A stretch of DNA of 64,000 bases from Christensenella sp036660175 (GCA_036660175.1 JAVXBD010000001.1:8556-72555); one strand, 5' to 3'; counted from the stretch's first letter, positions 44,041-54,104 are shown. The notes: generated by a model not told the origin, from the sequence alone. Numbers and translations: made by a program.

Positions 44041-44928
44041 ATGAAATCATCTATCAAATATGATATATTACTGCTTTGTACTGCAATTGTTTGGGGTACA
44101 GGTTTTATTGCTTCAAAATTTGCTTTGTCCTGTGGACTTCCAGCAAGTTTGATTATTACTTTGCGTATGCTGTTCGCAGCGCTCCTCTTACTTCTGATAT
44201 TCTTTAAGCAAATAAAATCACTGTCAAAGCCACATATAAAGCACGGTATCATTGCTGGAATACTGATGGGCATTGGGTATCTAACGCAAACAATTGCCAT
44301 GAATCATACTTCTGTATCCAATAACGCTTTTTTAACAACTCTAAACGTAGTTTTTGTACCGTTTATCAGTTGGATAATTCTAAAAAAAAGACCTTCTGCA
44401 AAGACATTTTTGTCCGTTGCAGTCGGTTTTTTAGGAATTTTTATATTAACACGTATCTATGAAACAAAACTTAGTTTTAATGTTGGCGATGTTTTATCTT
44501 TAATATGTGCTGCTGTTTTTGCGTGTCAAATCGCCTATATCGGTTTTGCCGCCAAAAATGTTCAGGCTGGATCGTTTTCATTTGTACAGATTGTGATTAC
44601 CGCCGCCATTTCGCTGATATATTTTGCCCTTTTCGAGTCCGATTTTGCTATGACTGCAACCTTTGGATTTGGAATTTTAGCAACCGTCTATTTAGGTGTA
44701 GTATGTACTGCATTTGGCTTTTTTTTACAGTGTTTTGCACAAGCATATGTCCCTGCCTCACGTGCAGCACTGATACTCTCTCTTGAGGGGTTTACCGCAA
44801 CACTCATCTCTGTTGGTTTAGGAATAGAGCCGCTGCGGTTGTCCATTATCATTGGCGGTTTATTGATTATGCTCTCTATTTTTATCTTAGAATTCAATTT
44901 AAAGAAAACAAAACTCAGTACTTTTTAG
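44041..44928 (+). CDS. EamA/DMT-family transporter
   Basis: A 295-residue membrane protein with ten predicted helices in two EamA repeats (LCTAIVWGTGFIASKFAL opens the first, LSLICAAVFACQIAYIGFAA the second). The family exports amino acids, nucleobases or other metabolites; the substrate is not readable. AGAAAGG stands 8 bases before the chosen ATG and a promoter lies just upstream. The gene overlaps the 3' end of the convergent cinA by 14 bases. Confidence 0.92.
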   Translation: MKSSIKYDILLLCTAIVWGTGFIASKFALSCGLPASLIITLRMLFAALLLLLIFFKQIKSLSKPHIKHGIIAGILMGIGYLTQTIAMNHTSVSNNAFLTTLNVVFVPFISWIILKKRPSAKTFLSVAVGFLGIFILTRIYETKLSFNVGDVLSLICAAVFACQIAYIGFAAKNVQAGSFSFVQIVITAAISLIYFALFESDFAMTATFGFGILATVYLGVVCTAFGFFLQCFAQAYVPASRAALILSLEGFTATLISVGLGIEPLRLSIIIGGLLIMLSIFILEFNLKKTKLSTF

Positions 44929-46165
44929 TCGATTCCAGTACCAAAGCAAACACATTTAAAACGGTCATGTTTCTAATATGTTCTCGCTCAAATCCTTTGC
45001 GGTTGTTGCCCAACTCCAGCTTTAACACTTTTGTCAGCTTATCCGAATTAATTGCGATATAGACAAGCCCTACAGGTTTTTCATCAGTGCCTCCATCAGG
45101 GCCCGCAATTCCCGTTGTACTAACACCAATATCCGCACCAGAAATTCTGCGTACACCCGCCGCCATTTCCTGCGCTGTTTGCTCAGATACTGCACCATAT
45201 TTCTTTAACGTTTCTGTTTTTACACCCAAAACACTGTGTTTGATATGATTTGCATACGAACACACGCCACATTCAAAAACATCACTAGAGCCAGCAATAT
45301 CAGTAATACGTTTGGAAATTAGTCCGCCTGTACAGCTTTCAGCTGTTGAAATTTTTAACGATTTCTTTTTTAAAGCCTGTACAACGGCACTTTCAAAGTT
45401 TTCAACATCAATGCCATAAATATATTGTCCTAATTGATTTTTAATTTGTTCAATAACAGGTTTTATCAACACTTCGCATTCTTCTTTTGTGGTTGCTGAT
45501 GCCGTCACACGCAATGTTACCTCACCAATTTTTGCATATGGCGCAATCGTTGGATTGTGACTGCTTTTCATGAGGTCATACAATGCGTCTTCCACAGAAG
45601 ATTCTCCAATACCAAAAAGCTTGATATTGTGCGATACCAGCACCTTATCAGAAAATCCAGTGAGATATGGAACAACATCATGATCAAACATCGGTTTCAT
45701 TTCCTTTGGTGGTCCTGGCAGCAAGATTGCAATTTGATTATTTTCTTTTACCGCCAATCCTGGAGCTGTTCCATTTGCATTGGTAAAGATGGTCGCATCT
45801 TGTGGCATCATTGCCTGTTTTTTATTATTTTGTGTCATTGGTCGGTCAATTTTCTTAAAAAAATCTTCAATGCTCTTTAAGGATTTCTCATCCATAATCA
45901 TCTTCTTATGAAAATATTCCGCAACAGTTTCTTTTGTCAAATCGTCATAAGTAGGCCCCAACCCACCCGTCATAATAACAATATCTGCACGTGAAAAAGC
46001 AAGCGACAGACTCGACTTTAATCTGTCGTTGTTATCCCCCACTACCGTTTGATAATAAACATCAATTCCAATATTTGCAAGTTCCTTTGCAATATAAGGC
46101 GCATTGGTGTTTATAATATCACCTAATAATAATTCTGTTCCAACACATAAAATTTCTGCTCTCAT
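44915..46165 (-). CDS. cinA: CinA, nicotinamide nucleotide amidase / ADP-ribose pyrophosphatase
   Basis: A 416-residue two-domain protein: an N-terminal molybdopterin-binding-like COG1058 domain (GTELLLGDIINTNAPYIAKE, VIMTGGLGPTYDDLTKETVA) and a C-terminal PncC domain (STAESCTGGLISKRITDI, STTGIAGPDGGT). Family members recycle NAD by-products; the name comes from competence induction. Full length. It starts 9 bases after the glycosyltransferase stop. Confidence 0.96.
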   Translation of the reverse strand: MRAEILCVGTELLLGDIINTNAPYIAKELANIGIDVYYQTVVGDNNDRLKSSLSLAFSRADIVIMTGGLGPTYDDLTKETVAEYFHKKMIMDEKSLKSIEDFFKKIDRPMTQNNKKQAMMPQDATIFTNANGTAPGLAVKENNQIAILLPGPPKEMKPMFDHDVVPYLTGFSDKVLVSHNIKLFGIGESSVEDALYDLMKSSHNPTIAPYAKIGEVTLRVTASATTKEECEVLIKPVIEQIKNQLGQYIYGIDVENFESAVVQALKKKSLKISTAESCTGGLISKRITDIAGSSDVFECGVCSYANHIKHSVLGVKTETLKKYGAVSEQTAQEMAAGVRRISGADIGVSTTGIAGPDGGTDEKPVGLVYIAINSDKLTKVLKLELGNNRKGFEREHIRNMTVLNVFALVLESTKKY

Positions 46166-46174
46166 TTTATTCTC

Positions 46175-47080
46175 CTATCCATAAATAATCTGACCAATTT
46201 TTCGATATAACCCACTTTTAAATAATTGATAACGATTTAAAGTCAAAAATCTTTTACATTTCCCATACTGCTCAAGCGCACAAAACGCATTTAGCATTTC
46301 TGCTTGCTGGTTATCCAGACCATCACGAAAAGTCTTTAAAAACGCTTGTGCCTGCTTATAGGTCATTTTGATAGACTCATGAATTCCCTGTGTATTATTT
46401 ATTTTGGATTTAAAGTATTCTGCACTTTTTACATCTTTAGCACCAACTTCATTTTGCGTATGCTGTCGATACTTGACAGTTGCAAGCGGTAAAAAAATCA
46501 CTTTTCCAAATGCTGCCGCAATCAGTGCAAGCCACCAATCGTGCATAATACTATCATCTGCATTTCTAAATTGCTCGACTAACGCTTTATTAATCAACAT
46601 CGTGCATCCCGTCACATTATTTTGAGCAATCAGCCTGTTAAGTGTACAATATGCAGGATTTAATTTTTGCAAGTGCATCAGAGAAGGATTTAATTGGTGC
46701 AGCGTATTATCTACCACTTCTAAATCTGTATGCACTAATAATGGAATAGACTGCTCATACCGCCATATTTCATGCAAAGAAATCTCGATTTTATTTGGAA
46801 GCCACACGTCATCTTGATCCGCAAAAAAAACAAATTCGCTACTTGCATGTTTAAGCAGCTGAAAAAAGTTATTCTTCGCACCTCCAGCGGTGTCACCGTC
46901 ATGCACAATTTCAATTTTTAATTGATTTTGATAGGATTTCACAATATCAATTGTACGGTCGATAGAGTTGTCATCACGTACAATCAACCTAAAATCTTGA
47001 TAGGTTTGACAAACAAGTGAATCCAGCAATTCGCTAATATAACCCTCTCCATTGTAGGTGGCAAGTAAAACATCAACCAT
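46175..47080 (-). CDS. Family 2 glycosyltransferase
   Basis: A 301-residue GT-A fold transferase, opening VDVLLATYNGEGYISELLDS and showing VRDDNSIDRT and FFADQDDVWLPNKIE (DxD-like metal site). This is the rhamnosyltransferase-like pattern often found with rhamnan or capsule synthesis, but no polysaccharide cluster is present here. No membrane helices are evident. It precedes cinA in a two-gene operon. Acceptor and donor are unknown. Confidence 0.92.
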   Translation of the reverse strand: MVDVLLATYNGEGYISELLDSLVCQTYQDFRLIVRDDNSIDRTIDIVKSYQNQLKIEIVHDGDTAGGAKNNFFQLLKHASSEFVFFADQDDVWLPNKIEISLHEIWRYEQSIPLLVHTDLEVVDNTLHQLNPSLMHLQKLNPAYCTLNRLIAQNNVTGCTMLINKALVEQFRNADDSIMHDWWLALIAAAFGKVIFLPLATVKYRQHTQNEVGAKDVKSAEYFKSKINNTQGIHESIKMTYKQAQAFLKTFRDGLDNQQAEMLNAFCALEQYGKCKRFLTLNRYQLFKSGLYRKIGQIIYG

Positions 47081-47142
47081 AGAGTACTCCTTTAAAATAT
47101 CATATACTTAATTTAACACTTTTTTTGATTAAAAGAAAGTAT

Positions 47143-47179
47143 AAAAAAAGATGAGCTATATGAATTGCCCATCTTTTTT
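47143..47179 (-). terminator. Terminator after rubrerythrin
   Basis: AAAAAAGATG (47144-47153) pairs with CATCTTTTTT (47170-47179), extended by GC/GC inside the loop; T tract on the minus strand. Confidence 0.85.
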
Positions 47180-47192
47180 ATCTAAATAAACC

Positions 47193-47738
47193 TTAGAAAT
47201 TGTCTTCCATTAGTTGAAAATATGCTTTTGGATGATCACAAACAGGACATTTTTCAGGAGCGCTCTTTGAAAATTGAATGTGTCCGCAATTTGAGCATTG
47301 CCACATCACAGGTTCTTCTCTGTCAAAGACTTTGCCGTCAATAATATTATCACAAAGCTTGTTGTATCTTTCTTCGTGCGCTTTTTCTACTTTCCCTGCA
47401 CCCTCAAACATCTTCGCAATTTCATCAAAGCCCTCTTCACTTGCAATTTTTGCAAAGGAAGGATACATCTCTGTTGTTTCATAATGCTCGCCTGCAGCCG
47501 CATCTTTCAAGTTGGTAACTGTATCTGGAACTTTATTATCAGGATGCAGCCATTTAAACCATAATTCTGCGTGCTCTTTTTCATTTCCAGATGTTTCTGC
47601 AAAAATATTGGAAATTTGCACGTATCCATCTTTCTTTGCCTGTGAAGAATAATAAATATACTTCATATGCGCCATAGATTCTCCTGCAAAAGCATCCTGC
47701 AAACATTTCTCCGTTTTTGTTCCTTTTAAATCTTTCAT
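47193..47738 (-). CDS. rbr: Rubrerythrin
   Basis: A 181-residue non-heme iron peroxidase protecting anaerobes from hydrogen peroxide. The N-terminal ferritin-like four-helix domain has the diiron glutamates in AFAGESMAHMKY, TSGNEKEHAELW and KVEKAHEERY; the C-terminal rubredoxin-like domain has WQCSNCGH and KCPVCDHP. Normal domain order and length. AGGAGTAAATAAGT precedes the ATG. It sits between purB and the GT2-cinA pair and has its own terminator. Confidence 0.97.
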   Translation of the reverse strand: MKDLKGTKTEKCLQDAFAGESMAHMKYIYYSSQAKKDGYVQISNIFAETSGNEKEHAELWFKWLHPDNKVPDTVTNLKDAAAGEHYETTEMYPSFAKIASEEGFDEIAKMFEGAGKVEKAHEERYNKLCDNIIDGKVFDREEPVMWQCSNCGHIQFSKSAPEKCPVCDHPKAYFQLMEDNF

Positions 47739-47835
47739 ACTTATTTACTCCTTTATACTCATTTTTTTCAGCAAAAATGCTTATGTACTACTCATAAACA
47801 CTCTTGTAGATTTAAAAACAGTCATTTCTTAGTGA

Positions 47836-49266
47836 TTATACACTGAGTTCACCTTTCAACTCCAGTTTTCCTGCATAGTGCGATAATACTGGCTCTACTT
47901 CGTGCTTTAAAAAGTCTGAAACCTGCACATTTGCAAGTCCAATAAATTTTTCTGGTTTTAATATTGCGGCAATTTCTGTATCTGTCATCATAAAGGCACT
48001 ATCCGATTCGATCAATTCAATTAGATTATTGTTCAAGCCCTGCTCTTTTACACGTGCACCTGCAATCATCGAATATTCTCTTATTTTTTCATGCAGCTCT
48101 TGCCTATCGCCGCCACGTTTTACAGCTTCCATCAAGATTGTTTCGGTTGCCATAAAGGGAAGCTCCTCGTTAATACGTTTTTCAATAACTTTATGGTATA
48201 CCACCATACCGCTTGAAATGTTGATATAGATATTGAGTACAGCATCAAGTGCCAAAAAAGCCTGTGGTATTACAAGACGTTTATTTGCACTATCATCCAG
48301 TGTACGTTCAAACCACTGCGTAGAAGCCGTTATTGCTGGGCTGCTTGCAAGGCTGATAATGTATCGACTCAAAGATGAAATGCGTTCTGAACGCATAGGG
48401 TTACGCTTGTAAGCCATTGCAGAAGAGCCAATTTGTTTTTTTTCAAAAGGCTCCTCAATTTCTTTTAGATTTTGTAATAATCGCAAATCATTAGAAAACT
48501 TATATGCACTTTGTGCGATATTTGACAGTAAATCCACTACTATGCTATCAAATTTACGTGGATAAGTTTGCCCTGTTACTGCATAAACTTTGTTGTAACC
48601 CATCTTTTTTGCAACTTTTTTCTCTAACTTTTTAACTTTTTCTGCATCATTTTCAAAAAGTGTTAAAAAACTTGCCTGCGTACCAGTTGTACCCTTTACG
48701 CCTCTTAGCTTGATTTGTGATTTTACAAACTGAAGATGCTCATAATCCATCAGCAAGTCCTGTATCCACAAAGTCGCACGTTTGCCTACTGTTGTAAGCT
48801 GTGCTGGCTGAAAATGCGTGAAACCAAGTGTTGGTACATCTTTATATTCTTCTGCAAAATCACTCAATCGTGCAATGACGTTTACCAGTTTTAACTCGAT
48901 TATTTCCAGCGCTTTGTCCATCACAATCACATCGGTATTATCCCCTACATAACAGCTTGTCGCACCAAGATGAATAATCCCTTTTGCACTCGGGCATTGC
49001 ACACCATAGGCATAAACGTGTGACATCACATCATGCCGAACTTCTTTTTCACGTGCTTCGGCCACTTCATAATTAATATCTTCTGCGTGTGCCTCAAGCT
49101 CTTCAATTTGCTCTTTGGAAATCGGCAACCCCATCTCATGCTCTGCCTGTGCAAGCGCAATCCAGAGTTTTCTCCATGTTTTAAACTTCATATCGTCAGA
49201 AAAAACATAAGACATTGCCTTGCTAGCATACCTTGTAATTAGTGGGTTTTCATAAGTATCTCTCAT
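47836..49266 (-). CDS. purB: Adenylosuccinate lyase
   Basis: A 476-residue fumarase-superfamily enzyme acting twice in purine synthesis (SAICAR to AICAR; adenylosuccinate to AMP). Signature GSSAMAYKRNPMRSERI carries the flexible catalytic loop; GATSCYVGDNTD and TQWFERTLDDSANKR are substrate-site segments. I chose the ATG giving MRDTYENPL, after AAAGGCGG; the earlier in-frame ATG lies only about 6 bases from the predicted transcription start. It is separate from the main purine operon at 54-61 kb. Confidence 0.96.
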   Translation of the reverse strand: MRDTYENPLITRYASKAMSYVFSDDMKFKTWRKLWIALAQAEHEMGLPISKEQIEELEAHAEDINYEVAEAREKEVRHDVMSHVYAYGVQCPSAKGIIHLGATSCYVGDNTDVIVMDKALEIIELKLVNVIARLSDFAEEYKDVPTLGFTHFQPAQLTTVGKRATLWIQDLLMDYEHLQFVKSQIKLRGVKGTTGTQASFLTLFENDAEKVKKLEKKVAKKMGYNKVYAVTGQTYPRKFDSIVVDLLSNIAQSAYKFSNDLRLLQNLKEIEEPFEKKQIGSSAMAYKRNPMRSERISSLSRYIISLASSPAITASTQWFERTLDDSANKRLVIPQAFLALDAVLNIYINISSGMVVYHKVIEKRINEELPFMATETILMEAVKRGGDRQELHEKIREYSMIAGARVKEQGLNNNLIELIESDSAFMMTDTEIAAILKPEKFIGLANVQVSDFLKHEVEPVLSHYAGKLELKGELSV

Positions 49267-49305
49267 TAACTGTACCGCCTTTATAAAATTCATTCTACAT
49301 GAATC

Positions 49306-49334
49306 ATTTTATATTGTTTGACAAATAATATCAA
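49306..49334 (-). promoter_or_regulatory. Promoter of purB
   Basis: Minus-strand TTGATA (49329-49334), 17-bp spacer, TAAAAT (49306-49311); transcription start near 49299. Confidence 0.55.
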
Positions 49335-49342
49335 CAGAAAAT

Positions 49343-49369
49343 AAAAAAAGGAGTGAATTTACTCACTCC
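49343..49369 (-). terminator. Terminator of rny
   Basis: GGAGTGA/TCACTCC stem (49350-49356 with 49363-49369), 6-base loop, seven T on the minus strand; 13 bases after the rny stop. Confidence 0.9.
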
Positions 49370-49382
49370 CTTTATTTTAGAG

Positions 49383-50924
49383 TTATTTTGCGAAATCTGT
49401 TGCCCTGGTTTCTCTGATTACGTTTACTTTAATCTGACCAGGATAATCAAGATTTGCTTCAATCTTCTTTACGATGTCTCTCGCTATTAAATTTGTTCCT
49501 GCGTCATCTATGATTTCAGGTTTGACAATGATTCTAACTTCTCTGCCTGCCTGAATAGCATATGATTTTTCAACACCTTCAAATGAATTTGCAATTTCTT
49601 CAAGATTTTCAAGACGTTTTATATAATTTTCCAAAGATTCTCTTCTTGCACCAGGTCTTGCTGCGGAAACCGCATCTGCTGCCTGTACAAGTACTGCTTC
49701 CACCGTTTTTGGCTCAACATCGCCATGATGGGCAGCAATCGCATTGATAATATCTGGTGTTTCCTTGTATTTTTTTGCAAGATCCGCACCAATTTGAATA
49801 TGTGGTCCTTCCACCTCGTGGTCAACAGCTTTACCAATATCATGCAAAAGACCTGCACGCTTTGCAAATGTTGCATTTGCGCCGATTTCTGCCGCCATTA
49901 GTGATGCTAAATGTGCCACTTCTATAGAATGTTTCAACACATTTTGACCATAACTTGTCCGATATTTCAATCGTCCAAGCAATTTTACAAGCTCTGGATG
50001 TAGAGAGTGAATACCAACATCAAAAACGGCTTGTTCGCCTGCTTCTCTCATTTGGGTTTCCACTTCTTTTTGGGCTTTTGTAACCATTTCTTCAATACGT
50101 GCAGGATGAATTCTGCCATCAAGAATTAATTTTTCAAGCGCAATCCGAGCTACCTCACGTCTAATGGGGTCAAATCCAGAAAGAATCACTGCCTCAGGTG
50201 TATCATCAATAATCAAATCAATACCTGTAGCTGTTTCAAGTGTTCTGATATTTCTGCCCTCTCTGCCAATAATTCTGCCTTTCATTTCGTCATTAGGCAG
50301 ATTTACGACAGACACAGTAATTTCAGCAACATGATCCGCCGCACACTTTTGTATCGCTAACGAAAGGATATTTCTGGCTTTTTTGTCTGCTTCGTCTTTT
50401 GCTTTTTGCTCAATATCTCTGAGCATGATCGCCATATCATGACGAGCCTCATGCTCAACTTTTTCAAGCAGTAACTCTTTTGCTTCGTCCACCGTCATAT
50501 TTGAAATATGTTCCAATTGCTCAATTTGTTGAGTATGAACAAGTGCTAAATCTTCTTTAGCTTTTGATATTTCTTTTGACTTTTTGTTGATTAATTCATC
50601 TTTTTGTTCGATGCTGTCTAATTTCTTATCCAGCAATTCTTCTCTTTGTACTAATCTTTTTTCAATCTTTGTAATTTCGTTTCGTCTTTCTCTTGATTCT
50701 TTGTCAAATTCGCTACGCAGTCTATGAACTTCTTCCTGTGCTTCGAGAACCGTTTCTTTTTTGATAACCTCTGCACGTTTTTGTGCATCGTCAATCAATC
50801 TTTTTACGGAATCCTCTGCGCGTCCAATCTTTGATTCGGCAATATTTCTTCTGTAAACATAGCCAATAATAAGTCCGATAATCAAGCATGCAACGCCTAT
50901 AAGGATAGGAATAAGTAATTCCAC
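49383..50924 (-). CDS. rny: Ribonuclease Y
   Basis: A 513-residue membrane-anchored endoribonuclease that starts mRNA decay in Firmicutes. An N-terminal helix (LLIPILIGVACLIIGLIIG) is followed by a long charged coiled coil (about residues 30-200), a KH RNA-binding domain (GRIIGREGRNIRTLETATG) and an HD domain with LLHDIGKAVDHE and AIAAHHGD. Full length. A strong promoter with its -35 in a palindrome lies upstream. Confidence 0.97.
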   Translation of the reverse strand: MELLIPILIGVACLIIGLIIGYVYRRNIAESKIGRAEDSVKRLIDDAQKRAEVIKKETVLEAQEEVHRLRSEFDKESRERRNEITKIEKRLVQREELLDKKLDSIEQKDELINKKSKEISKAKEDLALVHTQQIEQLEHISNMTVDEAKELLLEKVEHEARHDMAIMLRDIEQKAKDEADKKARNILSLAIQKCAADHVAEITVSVVNLPNDEMKGRIIGREGRNIRTLETATGIDLIIDDTPEAVILSGFDPIRREVARIALEKLILDGRIHPARIEEMVTKAQKEVETQMREAGEQAVFDVGIHSLHPELVKLLGRLKYRTSYGQNVLKHSIEVAHLASLMAAEIGANATFAKRAGLLHDIGKAVDHEVEGPHIQIGADLAKKYKETPDIINAIAAHHGDVEPKTVEAVLVQAADAVSAARPGARRESLENYIKRLENLEEIANSFEGVEKSYAIQAGREVRIIVKPEIIDDAGTNLIARDIVKKIEANLDYPGQIKVNVIRETRATDFAK

Positions 50925-50996
50925 TTAGCAAATCCACCTCCAATTCCTTCTTATTTATATCATTATTCATTTATTGCGGTAATTAAACCTATTATT

Positions 50997-51025
50997 ATTG
51001 TAACTTTATTTTGACAAAATGTCAA
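50997..51025 (-). promoter_or_regulatory. Promoter of rny with palindromic -35 region
   Basis: Minus-strand TTGACA (51020-51025), 17-bp spacer, TACAAT (50997-51002). The -35 is one half of the perfect palindrome TTGACA-AAA-TGTCAA (51011-51025), which could be an operator. Confidence 0.7.
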
Positions 51026-51118
51026 TTCATACAATCATCAGAATAAAAAAGGTACTGTTTATTCTGTATAAGCATGCAAATTAGTTTATTTACATAAAAC
51101 AGAAAAATTTCAGATGTT

Positions 51119-52348
51119 TTATGTAAAAACACTTGTGCCTGCAAGGTATCCTGTTGAAAATGCAATTTGTAAGTTAAATCCGCCTGTTTTTGCATGGACA
51201 TCCAACACTTCACCCGCAAAATAGAGATTTGATACAAGTTTGCTTTGCATGGTTGAAGGATTGATTTGCTTGACATTTACACCACCAGCGGTAATAATCG
51301 CTTCCTCAATGGGACGGGTATCTGCAATTTTTATCTTAAAATTCTTAAGAGCATTCAAAAGCACCGCTCGCTCTTCTTTTTTTATTTGATTTGCCTGTAA
51401 ATTGGCATCTATTTTAATTTCTTCCAAAAAAGGGTGAATAATTTTTAAAGGCAGCAGCTCCCCCATCACATTTTTTAATTGTTTGTTGTGATTCGCTTCA
51501 AACTCTCGTATTAGGCGTGCATCAAGCACTTCAGCACTTAAAGCAGGTTTAAAATCTATCATTGCATATAAATCCAACGGTTGCTTATCAAAATTAATAT
51601 AGCTGCTTGCAGAAAGCACAATCGGTCCAGAAAGCCCAAAGTGTGTAAATAGCATTTCACCTTGTTCAGCATATATTTTTTTATGATTCTGATACAATGT
51701 AAACAGAACATTTTTGAGCGTTAATCCCTGCATTTTCGGACAGAATCCATATTCATCTTCAAGCGGAATTAACGCAGGATGCGGCACTTCTATTGTATGA
51801 GAAAATTGGGCAGCGAATCGAAATCCATCACCCGTAGAACCTGTAAGCGGATAAGACTTCCCGCCTGTTGCAATAATCACTGCATCACTGTTTATTATCT
51901 TTCCATTTTTAAGTGTTATACAAAAGCGTTCTTCATGTTTTTCAACAGATAAAACATCAGCGTTATATTCAATCCTTACGTTTGCATCAGACAGCATTTT
52001 TTCAAGCACTCTAATCACATCTGCAGAACGATCACTCACTGGGAAAACTCTGCCGCCACGTTCTGTTTTTGTGGAAAGCCCATATTTTTTAAACAAATTC
52101 AGCAAGTCTGTATTGCTGAAGGAATAGAATGAACTCATCAGAAATTTGTTGTTTTTTACTATATTTATAAAAAAGTCGCTAATCTCACAGTCATTTGTGA
52201 TATTGCATCTTCCCTTACCAGTAATATAAAGTTTTTTTCCTAATTTCTCATTCTTTTCCAGAATTGTTGTTGATATTCCTCGCATACCTGCTGCATAAGC
52301 TGCCAGTATTCCAGCAGGTCCGCCGCCTATTACAATGTTGTTTTTCAT
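51119..52348 (-). CDS. BaiN/HI0933-family flavoprotein
   Basis: A 409-residue FAD-dependent oxidoreductase. The N-terminal dinucleotide motif is IGGGPAGILAAYAAG, then LGKKLYITGKGRCNITN, ATGGKSYPLTGSTGDG and the C-terminal TAGGVNVKQINP and GEVLDVHAKTGGFNLQIA, all characteristic of this family (also called YtfP or aminoacetone oxidase-like). Biochemical role is generally unsettled; some members reduce bile-acid intermediates. It follows the RpiR regulator gene by 37 bases and is probably co-transcribed with it. Confidence 0.92.
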   Translation of the reverse strand: MKNNIVIGGGPAGILAAYAAGMRGISTTILEKNEKLGKKLYITGKGRCNITNDCEISDFFINIVKNNKFLMSSFYSFSNTDLLNLFKKYGLSTKTERGGRVFPVSDRSADVIRVLEKMLSDANVRIEYNADVLSVEKHEERFCITLKNGKIINSDAVIIATGGKSYPLTGSTGDGFRFAAQFSHTIEVPHPALIPLEDEYGFCPKMQGLTLKNVLFTLYQNHKKIYAEQGEMLFTHFGLSGPIVLSASSYINFDKQPLDLYAMIDFKPALSAEVLDARLIREFEANHNKQLKNVMGELLPLKIIHPFLEEIKIDANLQANQIKKEERAVLLNALKNFKIKIADTRPIEEAIITAGGVNVKQINPSTMQSKLVSNLYFAGEVLDVHAKTGGFNLQIAFSTGYLAGTSVFT

Positions 52349-52385
52349 TTGTTATTTAAAAGCTGTAAAAACTCTTTACTCCTCA

Positions 52386-53261
52386 TCATTCAAAATTTAT
52401 TCCATCAATTTCTTTGGTTGCATATACATCATTTTCACGCCAAAGTTCTTCCAATTTATTAAAATTAGAGAACAGAACATCTTTTTTCTTTAATCCAATC
52501 ATAATAATCAGTAGATTAATTACCGCAAGCGGAGCTGTAAACGAATCCACAAAAGAATTCATATAGCTCTTAGATGTCAATACATAATCCGCTAAAACTG
52601 CAGGCGGCGCATCTTCATTATCTGTAATCGCAATCAACTTGCAGCCACGCTTTTTTAGATATTCCATACCTTCAATCGTGCGCATAGAATATCGTGGAAA
52701 ACTGATTGCAATCACTGCATCTCGTTCATCTGCATTCAATATCTGACTAAAAATATCACTTGCTTCAAAACGCACAAGCTTAGCATTTTCTGTAATATAG
52801 GTCATATAATATCTTAAAAACTCTGCAAGAGGTCCGCTTGAGCGTGTACCTAAAATATATACGGTTCGTGCATTAACTATCGTATCCACAATTTTTTCGA
52901 TATTTTGCGGGTCCATGTTTTCTTTCGTAATCCGCAAATTATGTATATCCGTTTTAAAGGAGGTGTTGATAATATCCTCGCATGACAGCCCCTCCATTAG
53001 ATTTAACCTTTGTACAGTTGTCAGTTTATTCTGAATAACTTCTTGTAATTCTTTTTGCAATTTTGGGTATCCATCATAATCAAGTGCATATGCAAAGCGT
53101 ACAACAGTAGATTCACTCACTCCTACCACATCACTTAAGGTTGCCGCCGTCATAAACGCCGCTTTATCATAGTTTTTAAGAATATATGCCGCAATCAGCT
53201 TTTGCCCTTTAGACATCTTACAATATTCTTGATCGATTTTATCCATCACATTATTGTTCAT
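52386..53261 (-). CDS. MurR/RpiR-family transcriptional regulator
   Basis: A 291-residue regulator with an N-terminal helix-turn-helix (TAATLSDVVGVSESTVVRFA) and a C-terminal SIS sugar-isomerase domain (TVYILGTRSSGPLAEFLRYY, DAVIAISFPRYSMRTIEGME). SIS domains bind phosphosugars. GGGAGG lies 5 bases before the ATG. No sugar genes adjoin it, so its target is unclear; the flavoprotein gene downstream is the only candidate in the same transcript. Confidence 0.93.
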   Translation of the reverse strand: MNNNVMDKIDQEYCKMSKGQKLIAAYILKNYDKAAFMTAATLSDVVGVSESTVVRFAYALDYDGYPKLQKELQEVIQNKLTTVQRLNLMEGLSCEDIINTSFKTDIHNLRITKENMDPQNIEKIVDTIVNARTVYILGTRSSGPLAEFLRYYMTYITENAKLVRFEASDIFSQILNADERDAVIAISFPRYSMRTIEGMEYLKKRGCKLIAITDNEDAPPAVLADYVLTSKSYMNSFVDSFTAPLAVINLLIIMIGLKKKDVLFSNFNKLEELWRENDVYATKEIDGINFE

Positions 53262-53315
53262 GGCATCCTCCCATCAATTTTAATATGCTTCTCTTATTTA
53301 TTTTACCACAAACCA

Positions 53316-54104
53316 TTAAAAATGCAATTTCATTTTTTCAAACTTGCATTTTGTATTTTTAAGTTGTACATTTTCAGTAATGTTCCATTTTAACGGTGAT
53401 ACCGTGATATACCCCTCATGAATATATTTTGCGTCCGTCAGGTTTTCCTCGTTGTAGACACTTTTGGTAAGCTCACCGCTAATCCAATAATAGCCTCTCC
53501 CCATTGGATCAATGCGTTTTTCAAAGGTTTCATCATATTTACTAATGCCTTGCGCACAAACTTTTAGACCTTTTATAGCTTCTGTTTCAGGAAAATTGAT
53601 ATTGTAAATATATTCTTTTAACTCAGATAAATCTATTTGTTTCAGTAATTCTGCAAATATTTCTGAGGTATTGCAGAACAGCTCCTCTAAATCTTCGGAA
53701 TGTTTTGACATAATCTGAGAAAGAGCAATTGCAGGAATACCTACCATACAAGCGTCAAGTGCGGCATTTACCGTTCCAGAATAGGCAATATCCGTACCGA
53801 TATTTCCACCATGATTGATACCAGACAGCACTAAATCGACAGGCTCTTTCATAATATTAGAAAGTCCAATTTTTACGCAGTCAACTGGTGTTCCTGTTAC
53901 TTTATATGCTTCTATTCCGTTGTATTCAGCAATATCAATTTTCTTTACAGTCAAAGGCAGATCCATTGTCAGCGAGTGAGAACTTGCACTGCGTTCCCTA
54001 TCGGGTGCAACGACTGTCACATCGTGTTCTTTCTTTAAACATTTTGCAAGTTCAATAATCCCTCTTGCAAAAATCCCATCATCGTTTGTAATCAAAATCC
54101 TCAT
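53316..54104 (-). CDS. surE: SurE 5'/3'-nucleotidase
   Basis: A 262-residue metal-dependent phosphatase acting on nucleoside monophosphates. The N-terminus MRILITNDDGIFARGI holds the metal-binding Asp pair and GINHGGNIGTDIAYSGTVNAA is the family signature. It lies downstream of purD on the same strand, 127 bases away with a weak terminator-like hairpin between, so it may be read partly from the purine operon. Confidence 0.95.
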   Translation of the reverse strand: MRILITNDDGIFARGIIELAKCLKKEHDVTVVAPDRERSASSHSLTMDLPLTVKKIDIAEYNGIEAYKVTGTPVDCVKIGLSNIMKEPVDLVLSGINHGGNIGTDIAYSGTVNAALDACMVGIPAIALSQIMSKHSEDLEELFCNTSEIFAELLKQIDLSELKEYIYNINFPETEAIKGLKVCAQGISKYDETFEKRIDPMGRGYYWISGELTKSVYNEENLTDAKYIHEGYITVSPLKWNITENVQLKNTKCKFEKMKLHF

